This document shows positions 47,417 to 55,442 of a stretch of 64,000 bases of DNA, piece by piece. Where the stretch lies: NCBI RefSeq assembly GCF_014197535.1, contig NZ_JACIFV010000003.1:248001-312000 (forward strand). The letters run 5' to 3'. The DNA is from Rhizobium aethiopicum (GTDB lineage Bacteria; Pseudomonadota; Alphaproteobacteria; Rhizobiales; Rhizobiaceae). The number at the start of each line of letters is the position of its first letter. Position 1 is the stretch's first letter. Under the pieces are notes generated by a model, which made no database searches, was not told where the DNA came from, and saw only the letters and a list, made by a program, of their open reading frames with translations. Both the position numbers and the translations under genes were made by a program.

Positions 47417-48010
47417 ATGCCGAGACTGTTTACCGCCCTCGAAATTCCGCGCAATGCGGCAATGAGCCTTTCATTGCTGCGCGGTGGCCTCCCCGGAGCA
47501 CGATGGATCGATGTGGAGAATTACCACATCACGTTGCGCTTCATCGGTGATGTCGACGGCCGCACGGCCGATGAAGTCGTTGAACGCCTCGACCGGATCG
47601 ATCGGCCGGAATTTCAGTTCCGGCTCGAAGGCATCGGCTCCTTCGGTTCGAAGAAGCCGCATTCGGTCTGGGCAGGCGTTTCTCACTCGCCTGAGATGTA
47701 CGCCCTGCAGGCCGAGATCGAACGGATCTGCCAGCGCATCGGCCTGCCGCCGGACCCGCGCAAGTTCACGCCGCATGTGACGCTGGCCCGGCTGAAATCC
47801 TCGCGGCTCGACGATGTCGTGCAATATCTGAGTGGGCGCGGCAACTTCCACACCGCGACCTTCACGGCGCCGCGTTTCGTGCTGCTTTCATCGCGCGAAT
47901 CGGTCGGCGGCGGGCCCTATCTCACCGAGGAAGTGTTCCCGCTGCACGAAGTACGTTCGGCGACCAGCGTTTCGAGCAGGCTGCTGCAGCCGGTCAAGAG
48001 TCTGGTATAG
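47417..48010 (+). CDS. thpR: RNA 2',3'-cyclic phosphodiesterase ThpR
   Basis: LigT/2H-phosphoesterase of 197 aa that opens 2',3'-cyclic phosphate at RNA ends to a 2'-phosphate. The two catalytic motifs HITL (His-37) and HVTL (His-120) are at the normal spacing. ATG 47417 starts MPRLFTALEIP with GGGGAG upstream. The last 94 bp are antisense to the end of the phosphatase gene, so the two convergent transcripts overlap. Its substrate is the same RNA end that RtcR senses in homologous systems. Confidence 0.92.
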   Translation: MPRLFTALEIPRNAAMSLSLLRGGLPGARWIDVENYHITLRFIGDVDGRTADEVVERLDRIDRPEFQFRLEGIGSFGSKKPHSVWAGVSHSPEMYALQAEIERICQRIGLPPDPRKFTPHVTLARLKSSRLDDVVQYLSGRGNFHTATFTAPRFVLLSSRESVGGGPYLTEEVFPLHEVRSATSVSSRLLQPVKSLV

Positions 48011-48417
48011 AGCAGCTCGAAACCTTCCGGACCGCCATAATAGGGGTCGGCAATGTCCTCCCCCGTTCCCAGCGCGACATCGCCGAACAGCTGGATATTC
48101 GCCTCGGAAGAGGCGATCCTGTTGACTTCCGCCATGTTGTCGCGGTCCATGGCGACGATCAGATCGACACTGACGAAATCGATCGAACGGATGCGCCGGG
48201 CACGTTGCCCTGCTATGTCGATGCCATGGTTGCGGGCAACAGCGATCGAACGGCGGTCGGGCGGTTCGCCTTCATGCCAGCCGCCGGTGCCGGCGGAATC
48301 GATCGTGAAACGATCGGTCAGCCTCGCCTCGGCGACAAGGTGGGTAAAAACTCCCTCCGCAAGCGGAGAACGGCATATATTGCCCATGCAAACGAAGAGG
48401 ATGCTGATGTCTTTCAT
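47917..48417 (-). CDS. Low-molecular-weight protein-tyrosine phosphatase
   Basis: Cytoplasmic phosphatase of 166 aa. The P-loop VCMGNICRSP (Cys-10 and Arg-16, the CX5R motif) and the general-acid loop DPYYGG are present, plus IDSAGTGGWH. ATG 48417 starts MKDISILFV. The 3' end overlaps thpR by 94 bp on the opposite strand. In other bacteria such enzymes act on exopolysaccharide tyrosine kinases, but no such kinase gene is near. Confidence 0.93.
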   Translation of the reverse strand: MKDISILFVCMGNICRSPLAEGVFTHLVAEARLTDRFTIDSAGTGGWHEGEPPDRRSIAVARNHGIDIAGQRARRIRSIDFVSVDLIVAMDRDNMAEVNRIASSEANIQLFGDVALGTGEDIADPYYGGPEGFELLYTRLLTGCSSLLETLVAERTSCSGNTSSVR

Positions 48418-48450
48418 CGGTAACCTGCTGACAGATGAGAGGACCATGGC

Positions 48451-48756
48451 ATGAAACAGGAAAGAGTGGAACGGGCCGCGGCCGAGGCACGAATGGCCGA
48501 GCTTTCAGGCTGGGCGCTCAACGATGCGGCCTCTTCGATCTCGAAAACGTTCAAGTTTTCAAATTTCATCGAGGCCTTCGGTTTCATGACGCAGGCAGCG
48601 ATTACGGCCGAGAAACTCAACCACCATCCCGAATGGTTCAACGTCTATTCCCGGGTGGATGTGACGCTGAACACGCATGATGCCGGCGGACTGACGGAAC
48701 TGGATTTCAAGCTCGCCAGGGCGATGGACAAGGCGGCAGCACGCGGTGCCGTTTGA
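48451..48756 (+). CDS. Pterin-4a-carbinolamine dehydratase
   Basis: A PCD/DCoH protein of 101 aa that recycles the pterin cofactor of aromatic amino-acid hydroxylases. The active-site motif [16 protein letters not shown], with the His-His-Pro and Trp, and [13 protein letters not shown] are intact. GAGAGGA ribosome site before ATG 48451. Divergent from the phosphatase with 33 bp between the start codons. No phenylalanine hydroxylase gene is nearby. Confidence 0.95.
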   Translation: MKQERVERAAAEARMAELSGWALNDAASSISKTFKFSNFIEAFGFMTQAAITAEKLNHHPEWFNVYSRVDVTLNTHDAGGLTELDFKLARAMDKAAARGAV

Positions 48757-48823
48757 AAACGAGCGCTGATTGAAAGCCGAAGCGCCATCACCATATGTTC
48801 GCATGGACGAAAGGATGTCAGGG

Positions 48824-49216
48824 ATGGACGAGGTCAAATTCGGGGAAATCCTGCTGCCGGGCGATGAGGACACCCAGAGCCGGCGGGAGGAAACCGTACG
48901 GCAGAAGTTCTGGCCAACCTTCCGCCGGGCCGTGCGGCAGATTCCCTTCTCGCGCGACGTCGTCGCCGGTTTCTACTGTGCGCTCGATCCGCAGACGCCG
49001 ACCAAGGTGCGCGGCGTGCTGCTTGCAGCGCTCGCCTATTTCGTCATGCCGGTCGACATGATCCCGGATATTTTCGCCGTCATCGGCTTTTCTGACGACA
49101 TCGCCGTGCTTTCCGCCGCCTTCGCCATGGTGCGCGGTCATATTCGGCCGAGCCATTACGACGCGGCGGACCGCGTCCTTGCCGACCGGCCCGTGGACAC
49201 GATGAAAACGATTTGA
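48824..49216 (+). CDS. YkvA-like DUF1232 membrane protein
   Basis: A 130 aa protein with a DUF1232 domain: ALDPQTPTKVRGVLLAALAYFV and MPVDMIPDIFAVIGFSDDIAVLSAAF, a short two-helix membrane hairpin with a conserved PxDxIPD motif. Function unknown. Four in-frame ATG codons lie close together; I prefer 48824 (MDEVKFGEILLPGDED), with AAGGA upstream. Its 3' end sits against an ECF sigma remnant on the other strand. Confidence 0.85.
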   Translation: MDEVKFGEILLPGDEDTQSRREETVRQKFWPTFRRAVRQIPFSRDVVAGFYCALDPQTPTKVRGVLLAALAYFVMPVDMIPDIFAVIGFSDDIAVLSAAFAMVRGHIRPSHYDAADRVLADRPVDTMKTI

Positions 49217-49229
49217 AGGCCGCGGCGCG

Positions 49230-49400
49230 GTTCACACCCGAGTTCCTGTTCGGCCTCGCCGGATGTCATCTTCTGGCGCATCAGCCAGCTCTTCACGCGG
49301 GCGCGAAATAGTCGAACAGAATGGAAAAGGCCTGCTGGTCGCGATCGTCCGCGACGGCCTTTGCGAGGGCAGCGAAACGCTGTCTTTCCCAGGCATCCAT
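49230..49400 (-). pseudogene. Truncated, frameshifted ECF sigma-factor remnant
   Basis: Reading from ATG 49400, MDAWERQRFAALAKAVADDR and QQAFSILFDYFAP match the N-terminal sigma region 2 of ECF sigma factors. A frameshift at about 49296 gives a stop at 49293; in the next frame the match goes on as RVKSWLMRQKMTSGEAEQELG and then ends abruptly near 49230. Regions 2.4 and 4 are missing, so it cannot be a working sigma factor. The break point abuts the YkvA-like gene, which suggests a deletion that removed the rest. Confidence 0.75.
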
Positions 49401-49736
49401 GTCGTCTCACCAGCCCCCTGCGGCGAAAATTTCGTCCCGGATTTCCAAAGTCTTAATGAGGTACGGCGGATTTTTGAAAGGTCAAACTCTTGCCTGAATC
49501 TTTGTGTCTTAAGTTCAGCCGAACGGCCAGCCGGTGCCATCGGCGCACTGGCATCGCAGCCGATTTCGGCAAGGGGCAAAAGTGGTAGTCGAGCTGAAAT
49601 GACACAGGCACATACAAATCGCAGCTATTGTTGACCATTTGGTAACCTGAATTAAGTCAAAATAAAGCAGATCGTGATTATGCGGCGCCCGCTATGATCG
49701 CTTCGGGCCTTGAATCGCAAGAACCGGCAGGAATCC
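49401..49736. other. Intergenic region upstream of the IalB-like gene
   Basis: About 336 bp, AT-richer toward the end. It should hold the promoter of the IalB-like gene. I see no strong repeat, terminator or coding sequence in it. Confidence 0.4.
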
Positions 49737-50246
49737 ATGTTTGTAAGAAGTATCGTATCCGCCCTCGCCCTCACCCTGACAATGGCCGGAGTGGCGGCAG
49801 CGCAGCAGGCCGCGCCGACCCGCATTCAGCAGTTCCAGGCATGGGGCGCCTATTCCTATAAGTCGGGCAACAGCACTGTGTGCTACGTGCTGTCCATTCC
49901 AACGGCAAAGCAGCCGGCAAGCGTCGACCACGGCGACAATTTCTTCATCGTTTCGCAGCGCCCCGGCCAGAACATCTCCTATGAGCCGCAGGCGATGATG
50001 GGCTACACCGTGAAGGAAAATTCAAAGATCAACGTCGTCATCGACAACAAGACCTTCGTCATGTTCACCAAGGACAAGGCCGGCTGGGTCGAGAATGCCG
50101 CCCAGGAGCCGGCCCTCGTCGCGGCGATGAAGACCGGCCATTCGATGACAGTGAATGCGGTTTCGCGCAAAGGCACCGGCACGTCCTACAGCTATTCGCT
50201 CTCGGGCATCTCGGCGGCGCTCAAGCAGATCGAAAGCTGCAAGTAA
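49737..50246 (+). CDS. Invasion-associated locus B (IalB)-like periplasmic protein
   Basis: Exported protein of 169 aa in the IalB family (PF06776), named after a Bartonella erythrocyte-invasion factor but widespread in free-living Rhizobiales. Signal peptide MFVRSIVSALALTLTMAGVA cut near AAAQQAAP; core WGAYSYKSGNSTVCYVLSIP, FFIVSQRPGQ and a C-terminal ISAALKQIESCK that supplies the second Cys for a likely disulfide. ATG 49737 has AGGA upstream. Function in rhizobia unknown. Confidence 0.88.
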   Translation: MFVRSIVSALALTLTMAGVAAAQQAAPTRIQQFQAWGAYSYKSGNSTVCYVLSIPTAKQPASVDHGDNFFIVSQRPGQNISYEPQAMMGYTVKENSKINVVIDNKTFVMFTKDKAGWVENAAQEPALVAAMKTGHSMTVNAVSRKGTGTSYSYSLSGISAALKQIESCK

Positions 50247-50271
50247 GCGGGACTTTCAGTCACAAAGTTTC

Positions 50272-50296
50272 AAGAGCCGGCCTTGTGCCGGCTCTT
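50272..50296 (+). terminator. Terminator after the IalB-like gene
   Basis: AAGAGCCGGC-N5-GCCGGCTCTT forms a 10-bp perfect stem; only a short T-rich tail (GCCATTTCC) follows. Confidence 0.75.
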
Positions 50297-50489
50297 GCCA
50301 TTTCCATCTATAGTGACGCGCAGCCAAAATGATGCTAAAGGCCGCGCAACGGACAGATCGCGATATCAGTCGTCGTCCGCCATCAATTTCTGCCAATGTG
50401 CCGTCATGCCTCCGCAAGTCTTCCGGATCAAATCCTGAAGTCTGCGGCTTGCGGAACGGTTACGTGTTTGAATTCGGGGTCAGAAGCCT

Positions 50490-51719
50490 ATGTCCGTCAT
50501 GGATGCGATCGTCGTCAACAAACCTCAGGCCGAGCGCCCGTCTTCCGGCGCCGAGAAGCCGTCGTTGATCGGGCTCTCCCGGGAAGAGATGGCGGCGGCG
50601 CTCCGGGAAAAAGGTGTACCCGAAAAGCAGATCAAGATGCGCGTCTCGCAGCTCTGGAACTGGATCTATGTGCGCGGCGTCTCCGATTTCGACCATATGA
50701 CCAATGTCGCCAAGGATATGCGTGAAATGCTGAAGACGCATTTCACCATCGCGCGTCCGGAAATCGTCGAGGAGCAGGTCTCGAACGACGGCACGCGCAA
50801 ATGGCTGCTGCGTTTTCCCGCGCGGGGCGCAGGCCGCCCAGTCGAGATCGAGGCCGTCTACATTCCGGAAGAGGGCCGCGGCACGCTCTGCATCTCAAGC
50901 CAGGTCGGCTGCACGCTGACCTGTTCATTCTGTCATACCGGGACACAGCGCCTGGTGCGCAACCTGACGGCGGAGGAAATTCTGTCGCAGCTGTTGCTCG
51001 CCCGCGACCGGCTCGGCGACTTCCCGGATCGTGAAGCGCCGCAAGGCACGATCATGCCTGCCGAGGGCCGCAAGGTCAGCAATATCGTCATGATGGGCAT
51101 GGGCGAGCCGCTCTATAATTTCGACAGCGTCAAGCAGGCGCTGCTGATCGCCACGGATGGCGACGGCCTGTCGCTGTCCAAGCGCCGCGTGACGCTTTCC
51201 ACCTCCGGCGTCGTGCCGGAGATCTTCCGCACCGGCGAGGAGATCGGCGTCATGCTGGCGATTTCGCTGCATGCGGTGCGTGACGATCTGCGCGATATTC
51301 TGGTGCCGATCAACAAGAAGTATCCGCTGAAGGAGCTGATCGACGCGTGCAAGGCCTATCCAGGCCTCTCCAACGCGCGGCGCATCACCTTCGAATATGT
51401 GATGCTGAAGGATGTCAACGACAGCCTGGAGGACGCCAAGGGGTTGATCAAGCTCCTGAAAGGCGTGCCGGCGAAGATCAACCTCATTCCGTTCAATCCC
51501 TGGCCCGGCACCAATTACCAGTGTTCGGATTGGGAGCAGATCGAGAAATTCGCCGATTTCATCAATTCGGCCGGTTACGCTTCGCCGATCCGCACCCCGC
51601 GCGGCCGCGACATCCTTGCCGCCTGCGGCCAGCTGAAATCGGAATCCGAACGCATGCGCAAGACAGAGCGGCTGGCCTTCGAGGCGATGATGATCGCCAA
51701 TCACGGCGCCGACGACTGA
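50490..51719 (+). CDS. rlmN: Dual-specificity RNA methyltransferase RlmN
   Basis: Radical-SAM enzyme of 409 aa that methylates C2 of A2503 in 23S rRNA and A37 in some tRNAs. The cluster motif CTLTCSFC gives Cys-141, Cys-145 and Cys-148; [10 protein letters not shown] is the SAM-binding motif; the second catalytic Cys of the family lies near the C terminus in DILAACGQL. The first about 25 residues are a poorly conserved extension. The 243-bp region upstream holds the IalB terminator and no other clear feature. Confidence 0.96.
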   Translation: MSVMDAIVVNKPQAERPSSGAEKPSLIGLSREEMAAALREKGVPEKQIKMRVSQLWNWIYVRGVSDFDHMTNVAKDMREMLKTHFTIARPEIVEEQVSNDGTRKWLLRFPARGAGRPVEIEAVYIPEEGRGTLCISSQVGCTLTCSFCHTGTQRLVRNLTAEEILSQLLLARDRLGDFPDREAPQGTIMPAEGRKVSNIVMMGMGEPLYNFDSVKQALLIATDGDGLSLSKRRVTLSTSGVVPEIFRTGEEIGVMLAISLHAVRDDLRDILVPINKKYPLKELIDACKAYPGLSNARRITFEYVMLKDVNDSLEDAKGLIKLLKGVPAKINLIPFNPWPGTNYQCSDWEQIEKFADFINSAGYASPIRTPRGRDILAACGQLKSESERMRKTERLAFEAMMIANHGADD

Positions 51720-51812
51720 TCAGCAAGTTTGATCCTCGCTACAATTCTCCTGCATTGATTTAAGCATGCGCTTTTCCTAATAGTGCCGCCAAAATCATTC
51801 AGGAGGACATCC

Positions 51813-52766
51813 ATGCGCTCGATTCTGCTCGCTCTTGCCGCCACTTTGGCGCTTTCCCTGCCCGCCAAAGCCGATAATGTGACCGTTGCCGTGACGGCGA
51901 TCGTCGAGCATCCCGCGCTCGATGCCGCCCGCAAAGGTGTTCTCGACGTGCTGACGGCGGCCGGTTACAAGGAAGGCGAGAACCTGAAATTCGTGTTCGA
52001 ATCGGCGCAGGGCAATCCGGCGACGGCAGCCCAGATCGCCCGCCAGTTCGCTGGCGACGAGCCCAATGTCATCGTGCCGATTTCTACGCCCTCGGCCCAG
52101 GCCGTCGTGTCGGCGACGCGCGACATTCCGGTCGTCTTCACGGCCGTATCCGATCCGCTCGGCGCCCAGCTCGTCAAGAACATGGACAAGCCCGGCGGCA
52201 ATGTCACCGGTCTTTCCGACATGTCTCCGGTCGCCGAACATCTGGCGCTGATCAAGGAAATCGTACCCAAGGTTAAAACGATCGGTTATCTCTACAATTC
52301 AGGTGAGGCGAATTCCGTTTCGCTGCTCGCCGTCTTGAAAGCCGAAGCCGAAAAGGCCGGGCTGACGGTTGTGGAATCGGCTGCCACCAAGTCGGCCGAG
52401 GTCCAGGGTGCAGCGCGCGCCCTCGTCGGCCGCGCCGATGCAATTTACATTCCGACCGACAACACCATCATCTCCGCGCTCGAAGGCGTCGTCGCGGTTG
52501 CCGAAGAGAGCAAGCTGCCGCTCTTCACCGCCGATACGGATTCGGTATCGCGCGGTTCGATCGCCGCCCTTGGCTTCAACTATTACGATGTCGGCAAGCA
52601 GACGGGCGAGATCGTCGTTCGTGTGCTGAAGGGCGAGAACCCGGGCGACATCGCGGTCAAGACCGCTGCCGGCAGCGATCTGGTGGTCAACAAGGCCGCC
52701 GCGGCCAAGATGGGCGTCACTTTGCCCGAGAGCGTGCTTTCGCGCGCCAACAAAGTCATCGAATAA
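51813..52766 (+). CDS. ABC transporter substrate-binding protein (TrpX-like)
   Basis: Periplasmic binding protein of 317 aa in the ABC_sub_bind family (PF04392). Signal peptide MRSILLALAATLALSLPAKA; core TAIVEHPALDAARKGVLDVL, VIVPISTPSAQAVVSATRDIP and VFTAVSDPLGAQLV. The set binding protein-permease-ATPase is like TrpXYZ transporters for tryptophan or other aromatic ligands; the ligand here is not certain. Strong AGGAGG ribosome site, consistent with high expression. Confidence 0.9.
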   Translation: MRSILLALAATLALSLPAKADNVTVAVTAIVEHPALDAARKGVLDVLTAAGYKEGENLKFVFESAQGNPATAAQIARQFAGDEPNVIVPISTPSAQAVVSATRDIPVVFTAVSDPLGAQLVKNMDKPGGNVTGLSDMSPVAEHLALIKEIVPKVKTIGYLYNSGEANSVSLLAVLKAEAEKAGLTVVESAATKSAEVQGAARALVGRADAIYIPTDNTIISALEGVVAVAEESKLPLFTADTDSVSRGSIAALGFNYYDVGKQTGEIVVRVLKGENPGDIAVKTAAGSDLVVNKAAAAKMGVTLPESVLSRANKVIE

Positions 52767-52794
52767 GCGCTCGTCGTTACATCAACCATTCACA

Positions 52795-52828
52795 TTCAGC
52801 CGCTCCCGTTTGCACGGGGGCGGCTGAA
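52795..52828 (+). terminator. Intercistronic hairpin between binding protein and permease genes
   Basis: TTCAGCCGCTCCCGT and ACGGGGGCGGCTGAA pair into a 15-bp stem (one mismatch) with a 4-nt loop. No T-run follows, so it is more likely an mRNA-stabilising or partial terminator, the usual way to make more binding protein than permease. Confidence 0.78.
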
Positions 52829-52886
52829 GTATTAAAAGGCTGCGGTTTCGCGACGGGCGGAACGGAAACAAAAGGGGCTGAAAGCC

Positions 52887-53765
52887 TTGAGCCAAATCGC
52901 ATTCTGGGGGGCCGTCGAGCTCGGCCTGGTCTATTCCTTCGTCGCTCTCGGCGTCTATCTCGCCTTCCGCGTCCTCGATTTTCCCGACCTGACGGTGGAC
53001 GGTTCCTTTCCGCTCGGCGCGGCGGTGACCGCGGTGCTGATCATTGCCGGCGTCAATGCCTGGTTCGCGGCGCTGATCGCGATGGCGGCGGGTGCGGCGG
53101 CCGGCATGGTGACGGCGCTGCTCAACGTGCGCTTCAAGATCCTCAACCTGCTCGCCTCGATCCTGACGATGATCGCGCTCTTTTCGGTCAATCTGCGGGT
53201 GATGGGAAAACCCAACGTCGCCCTCATCAATGCCGATACGATGATCAGCCCGTTCTTCGGCCATGGCCTGCGCGATTTCTACGTGCGGCCGCTCTTCGTC
53301 GGCGTTCTGGTCATCGTCGCGCTGATCCTGGTCTGGCGCTTCCTCGAAAGCGATGCCGGGCTTGCCATGCGCGCGACCGGCGCCAATGCGCGCATGGCCC
53401 GTGCACAGGGCGTCGACACCAGCCGGCAGATCTATCTCGGCATGGCCATTTCGAACGCGCTGGTGGCGTTCGGCGGCGCCTTATTTGCCCAGACCAACGG
53501 CTTTGCCGACGTCACTTCGGGCGTCGGCACGATCGTCGTCGGTCTTGCCGCCGTCATCATCGGCGAGACGCTGCTCGGACGCCGTGGTCTCCTGATCGCG
53601 CTCATCGGCTGTGTGCTCGGCTCGATCCTCTATCGCATCGCCATCCAGCTGGCGCTGTCGAGCGACGTCATCGGCCTGCAGGCCTCCGACCTCAATTTCG
53701 TGACGGCAGTGCTGGTGACCTTCGCACTCATTCTTCCCCGTCTTCGCCGAGGTGCCGCATCGTGA
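52887..53765 (+). CDS. ABC transporter permease (TrpY-like)
   Basis: Membrane permease of 292 aa (branched-chain type, BPD_transp_2 family) with eight or so helices. Blocks include YLAFRVLDFPDLTVDGSFPL, FKILNLLASILTMIALFSVN and LESDAGLAMRATGANARMAR, the last being the cytoplasmic ATPase-contact loop. The start is TTG 52887 with AGGGGC upstream. Its stop overlaps the ATPase start (GTGA). Confidence 0.9.
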   Translation: MSQIAFWGAVELGLVYSFVALGVYLAFRVLDFPDLTVDGSFPLGAAVTAVLIIAGVNAWFAALIAMAAGAAAGMVTALLNVRFKILNLLASILTMIALFSVNLRVMGKPNVALINADTMISPFFGHGLRDFYVRPLFVGVLVIVALILVWRFLESDAGLAMRATGANARMARAQGVDTSRQIYLGMAISNALVAFGGALFAQTNGFADVTSGVGTIVVGLAAVIIGETLLGRRGLLIALIGCVLGSILYRIAIQLALSSDVIGLQASDLNFVTAVLVTFALILPRLRRGAAS

Positions 53766-54556
53766 TCAGCGTTAGGGATATCAAGGTCGTCTTCGGACGC
53801 GGCACACCGCTGCAGAAGCAGGCGCTGAACGGCGTCAGCCTGACTATCGAACAAGGCTCCTTCGTCACCGTCATCGGCTCCAACGGCGCCGGCAAATCGA
53901 CGCTGCTCGGCGTGCTCGCCGGTGACGTCATCCCGAGCGAAGGACAGGTGCTGATCGGCAAGAGCGACGTGACGCGCAAATCGACGGCGGCGCGCGCCGG
54001 CCTGGTGGCACGCGTCTTCCAGGATCCGCTGACCGGCAGCTGCGGCTCGTTGTCGATCGAAGAGAATCTTGCTCTGGCTGCCAGGCGCGGCGAAAAGCGC
54101 GGGCTTGTGCCGGCGCTTGGCGGCAAACGTCGGGACTATTTCAAGGAGCGGATCGCCAAGCTCAATCTCGGGCTGGAAAACCGGCTGAAGGATCGCATGG
54201 ATCTGCTCTCGGGCGGGCAGCGGCAGGCGGTGTCGCTCGTCATGGCGACACTTGCCGGCTCCGAAGTGCTGCTGCTCGACGAACATACGGCGGCCCTCGA
54301 TCCCGGCATGGCCGAGTTCGTGATGAACCTGACGCAGAAGATCGTTGCCGAGCGTAAGCTGACGACGATGATGGTGACACATTCCATGCGCCAGGCGCTG
54401 GATTACGGCCACCGCACGATCATGCTGCATGGCGGCGAGATCGTTCTCGACGTGGCGGGTGACAGCAGGAAGGACCTGCAGGTCGAAGATCTGATCGCCA
54501 TGTTCCGCAAGATGCGCGGCCAGACGCTCGATGATGACGCGTTGCTGATCGGCTGA
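53762..54556 (+). CDS. ABC transporter ATP-binding protein (TrpZ-like)
   Basis: ATPase of 264 aa for the same transporter. Walker A GSNGAGKS, Q-loop ARVFQDPLTGSCGSLSIEEN, signature LSGGQRQA, and Walker B LLLDEHTAALDP with His in place of the common Pro, as seen in this transporter group; switch His VTHSMRQAL. GTG start at 53762 overlaps the permease stop. The last four codons lie in a 24-bp tandem repeat. Confidence 0.91.
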   Translation: MISVRDIKVVFGRGTPLQKQALNGVSLTIEQGSFVTVIGSNGAGKSTLLGVLAGDVIPSEGQVLIGKSDVTRKSTAARAGLVARVFQDPLTGSCGSLSIEENLALAARRGEKRGLVPALGGKRRDYFKERIAKLNLGLENRLKDRMDLLSGGQRQAVSLVMATLAGSEVLLLDEHTAALDPGMAEFVMNLTQKIVAERKLTTMMVTHSMRQALDYGHRTIMLHGGEIVLDVAGDSRKDLQVEDLIAMFRKMRGQTLDDDALLIG

Positions 54557-54616
54557 GCCGACAGCGTGCTGATTGGCTGAGCCGACCGCGTGCCGATCGG
54601 CGAAGCCGATAGCGGC
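54545..54616. repeat. Three tandem copies of a 24-bp repeat
   Basis: Copies at 54545-54568, 54569-54592 and 54593-54616 share the core TGATYGGCTGAGCCGAC-GCGTG with few changes; the third reads CCGATCGGCGAAGCCGATAG. Each has an internal palindrome (CGGCTGAGCCG or ATCGGC-GAA-GCCGAT). The array starts inside the last codons of the ABC ATPase gene, covers its stop codon and ends against the stop of the convergent LysE gene, where the hairpins may terminate both messages. Confidence 0.8.
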
Positions 54617-55258
54617 CTATCGCGCTTGGGTGAGCAGGATTTTGGCGGCGAAGACCGAGAAGACGCCGGCGAAGGTATAGTCCATGCCGCGCAGAACCTT
54701 CTTGTTGTTCTGCAGCCAGGACGCCAGCCAGTCGGCGGCAAAGACGACCGCGGCATTGACGGGCATGCCGATCAGGATGAAGCAAAAGCCGAGAAACAGC
54801 AGTTTCTGCGTGACGGCGGGATCACCGGCGCTGACGAATTGCGGCAGGAAGGTCATGAAGAAGATGATGACCTTGGGGTTCAGGAGATTGACCCAGAAGC
54901 CGGATGAGATATTGGCAAGAGCGGTGCCCTTCTGCGTCTCGGCCTTGGCGACGATCAGCTTCGAGCCGAAGCGGATGGCCTGCACTGCGAGCCAGAACAG
55001 ATAGGCCGCGCCGCCGGTCTTCAGGATCAGGAAAGCAGTCGGCGAGGCAGTGATCAGCGCCGAAATGCCGAAGGCGACCAGCATGGTGTGGACGACGATG
55101 CCGAGGCTGGTGCCGACGACGACGAAGAGGGCAGACTTCTTGCCTTGGGCGAGCGAACGGCTGATCGACAGCGTCATATCGGGACCCGGAGTCGCCGCAA
55201 GCAGCAGCGTCGCGGCGGCAAAGGCGAGAAGGGTCGGCAGGCTCGGCAGGAAATCCAT
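54617..55258 (-). CDS. LysE-family amino-acid exporter
   Basis: Inner-membrane exporter of 213 aa with six helices (RhtB/LysE superfamily). The typical TPGPDMTLSISRSLAQGKKSAL motif in the first loop, GVVHT-like second helix start, and WVNLLNPKVIIFFMTFLPQF are clear. Substrate is probably an amino acid such as threonine, homoserine or lysine. Convergent with the ABC operon across the tandem repeat. Confidence 0.92.
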   Translation of the reverse strand: MDFLPSLPTLLAFAAATLLLAATPGPDMTLSISRSLAQGKKSALFVVVGTSLGIVVHTMLVAFGISALITASPTAFLILKTGGAAYLFWLAVQAIRFGSKLIVAKAETQKGTALANISSGFWVNLLNPKVIIFFMTFLPQFVSAGDPAVTQKLLFLGFCFILIGMPVNAAVVFAADWLASWLQNNKKVLRGMDYTFAGVFSVFAAKILLTQAR

Positions 55259-55332
55259 GGCACGCTCTGAAAGCTGGAACGTCTGGGTGATTTCTTATCC
55301 AGCCTTCAGAAAATTACCAATCAAACCTTCTC

Positions 55333-55432
55333 ATGCGCGTCGCACTAAACTTGATTCATGCGACGCGCATTCGCTATTTGTTTTGTGCATGTCGTTATCC
55401 CGGGACCGCTGCACACTTCCGGGCGACATGCA
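55333..55432. repeat. RIME1-like Rhizobium intergenic mosaic element
   Basis: Two palindromes side by side in about 100 bp. The first has 11-bp arms TGCGCGTCGCA and TGCGACGCGCA (55334-55369); the second has 9-bp arms TGCATGTCG and CGACATGCA (55386-55432) with a near-palindromic core around CCCGG...CCGGG. This two-palindrome layout and size fit RIME1, described from Rhizobiaceae intergenic regions. It ends about 10 bp from the SDR stop codon, so it may serve as its transcription end. Confidence 0.8.
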
Positions 55433-55442
55433 GTGGCACCGA

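Noticed and set aside
54545..54616. Tandem repeat as a small CRISPR array
   Set aside because: The copies abut each other with no spacers and lie in a coding end.
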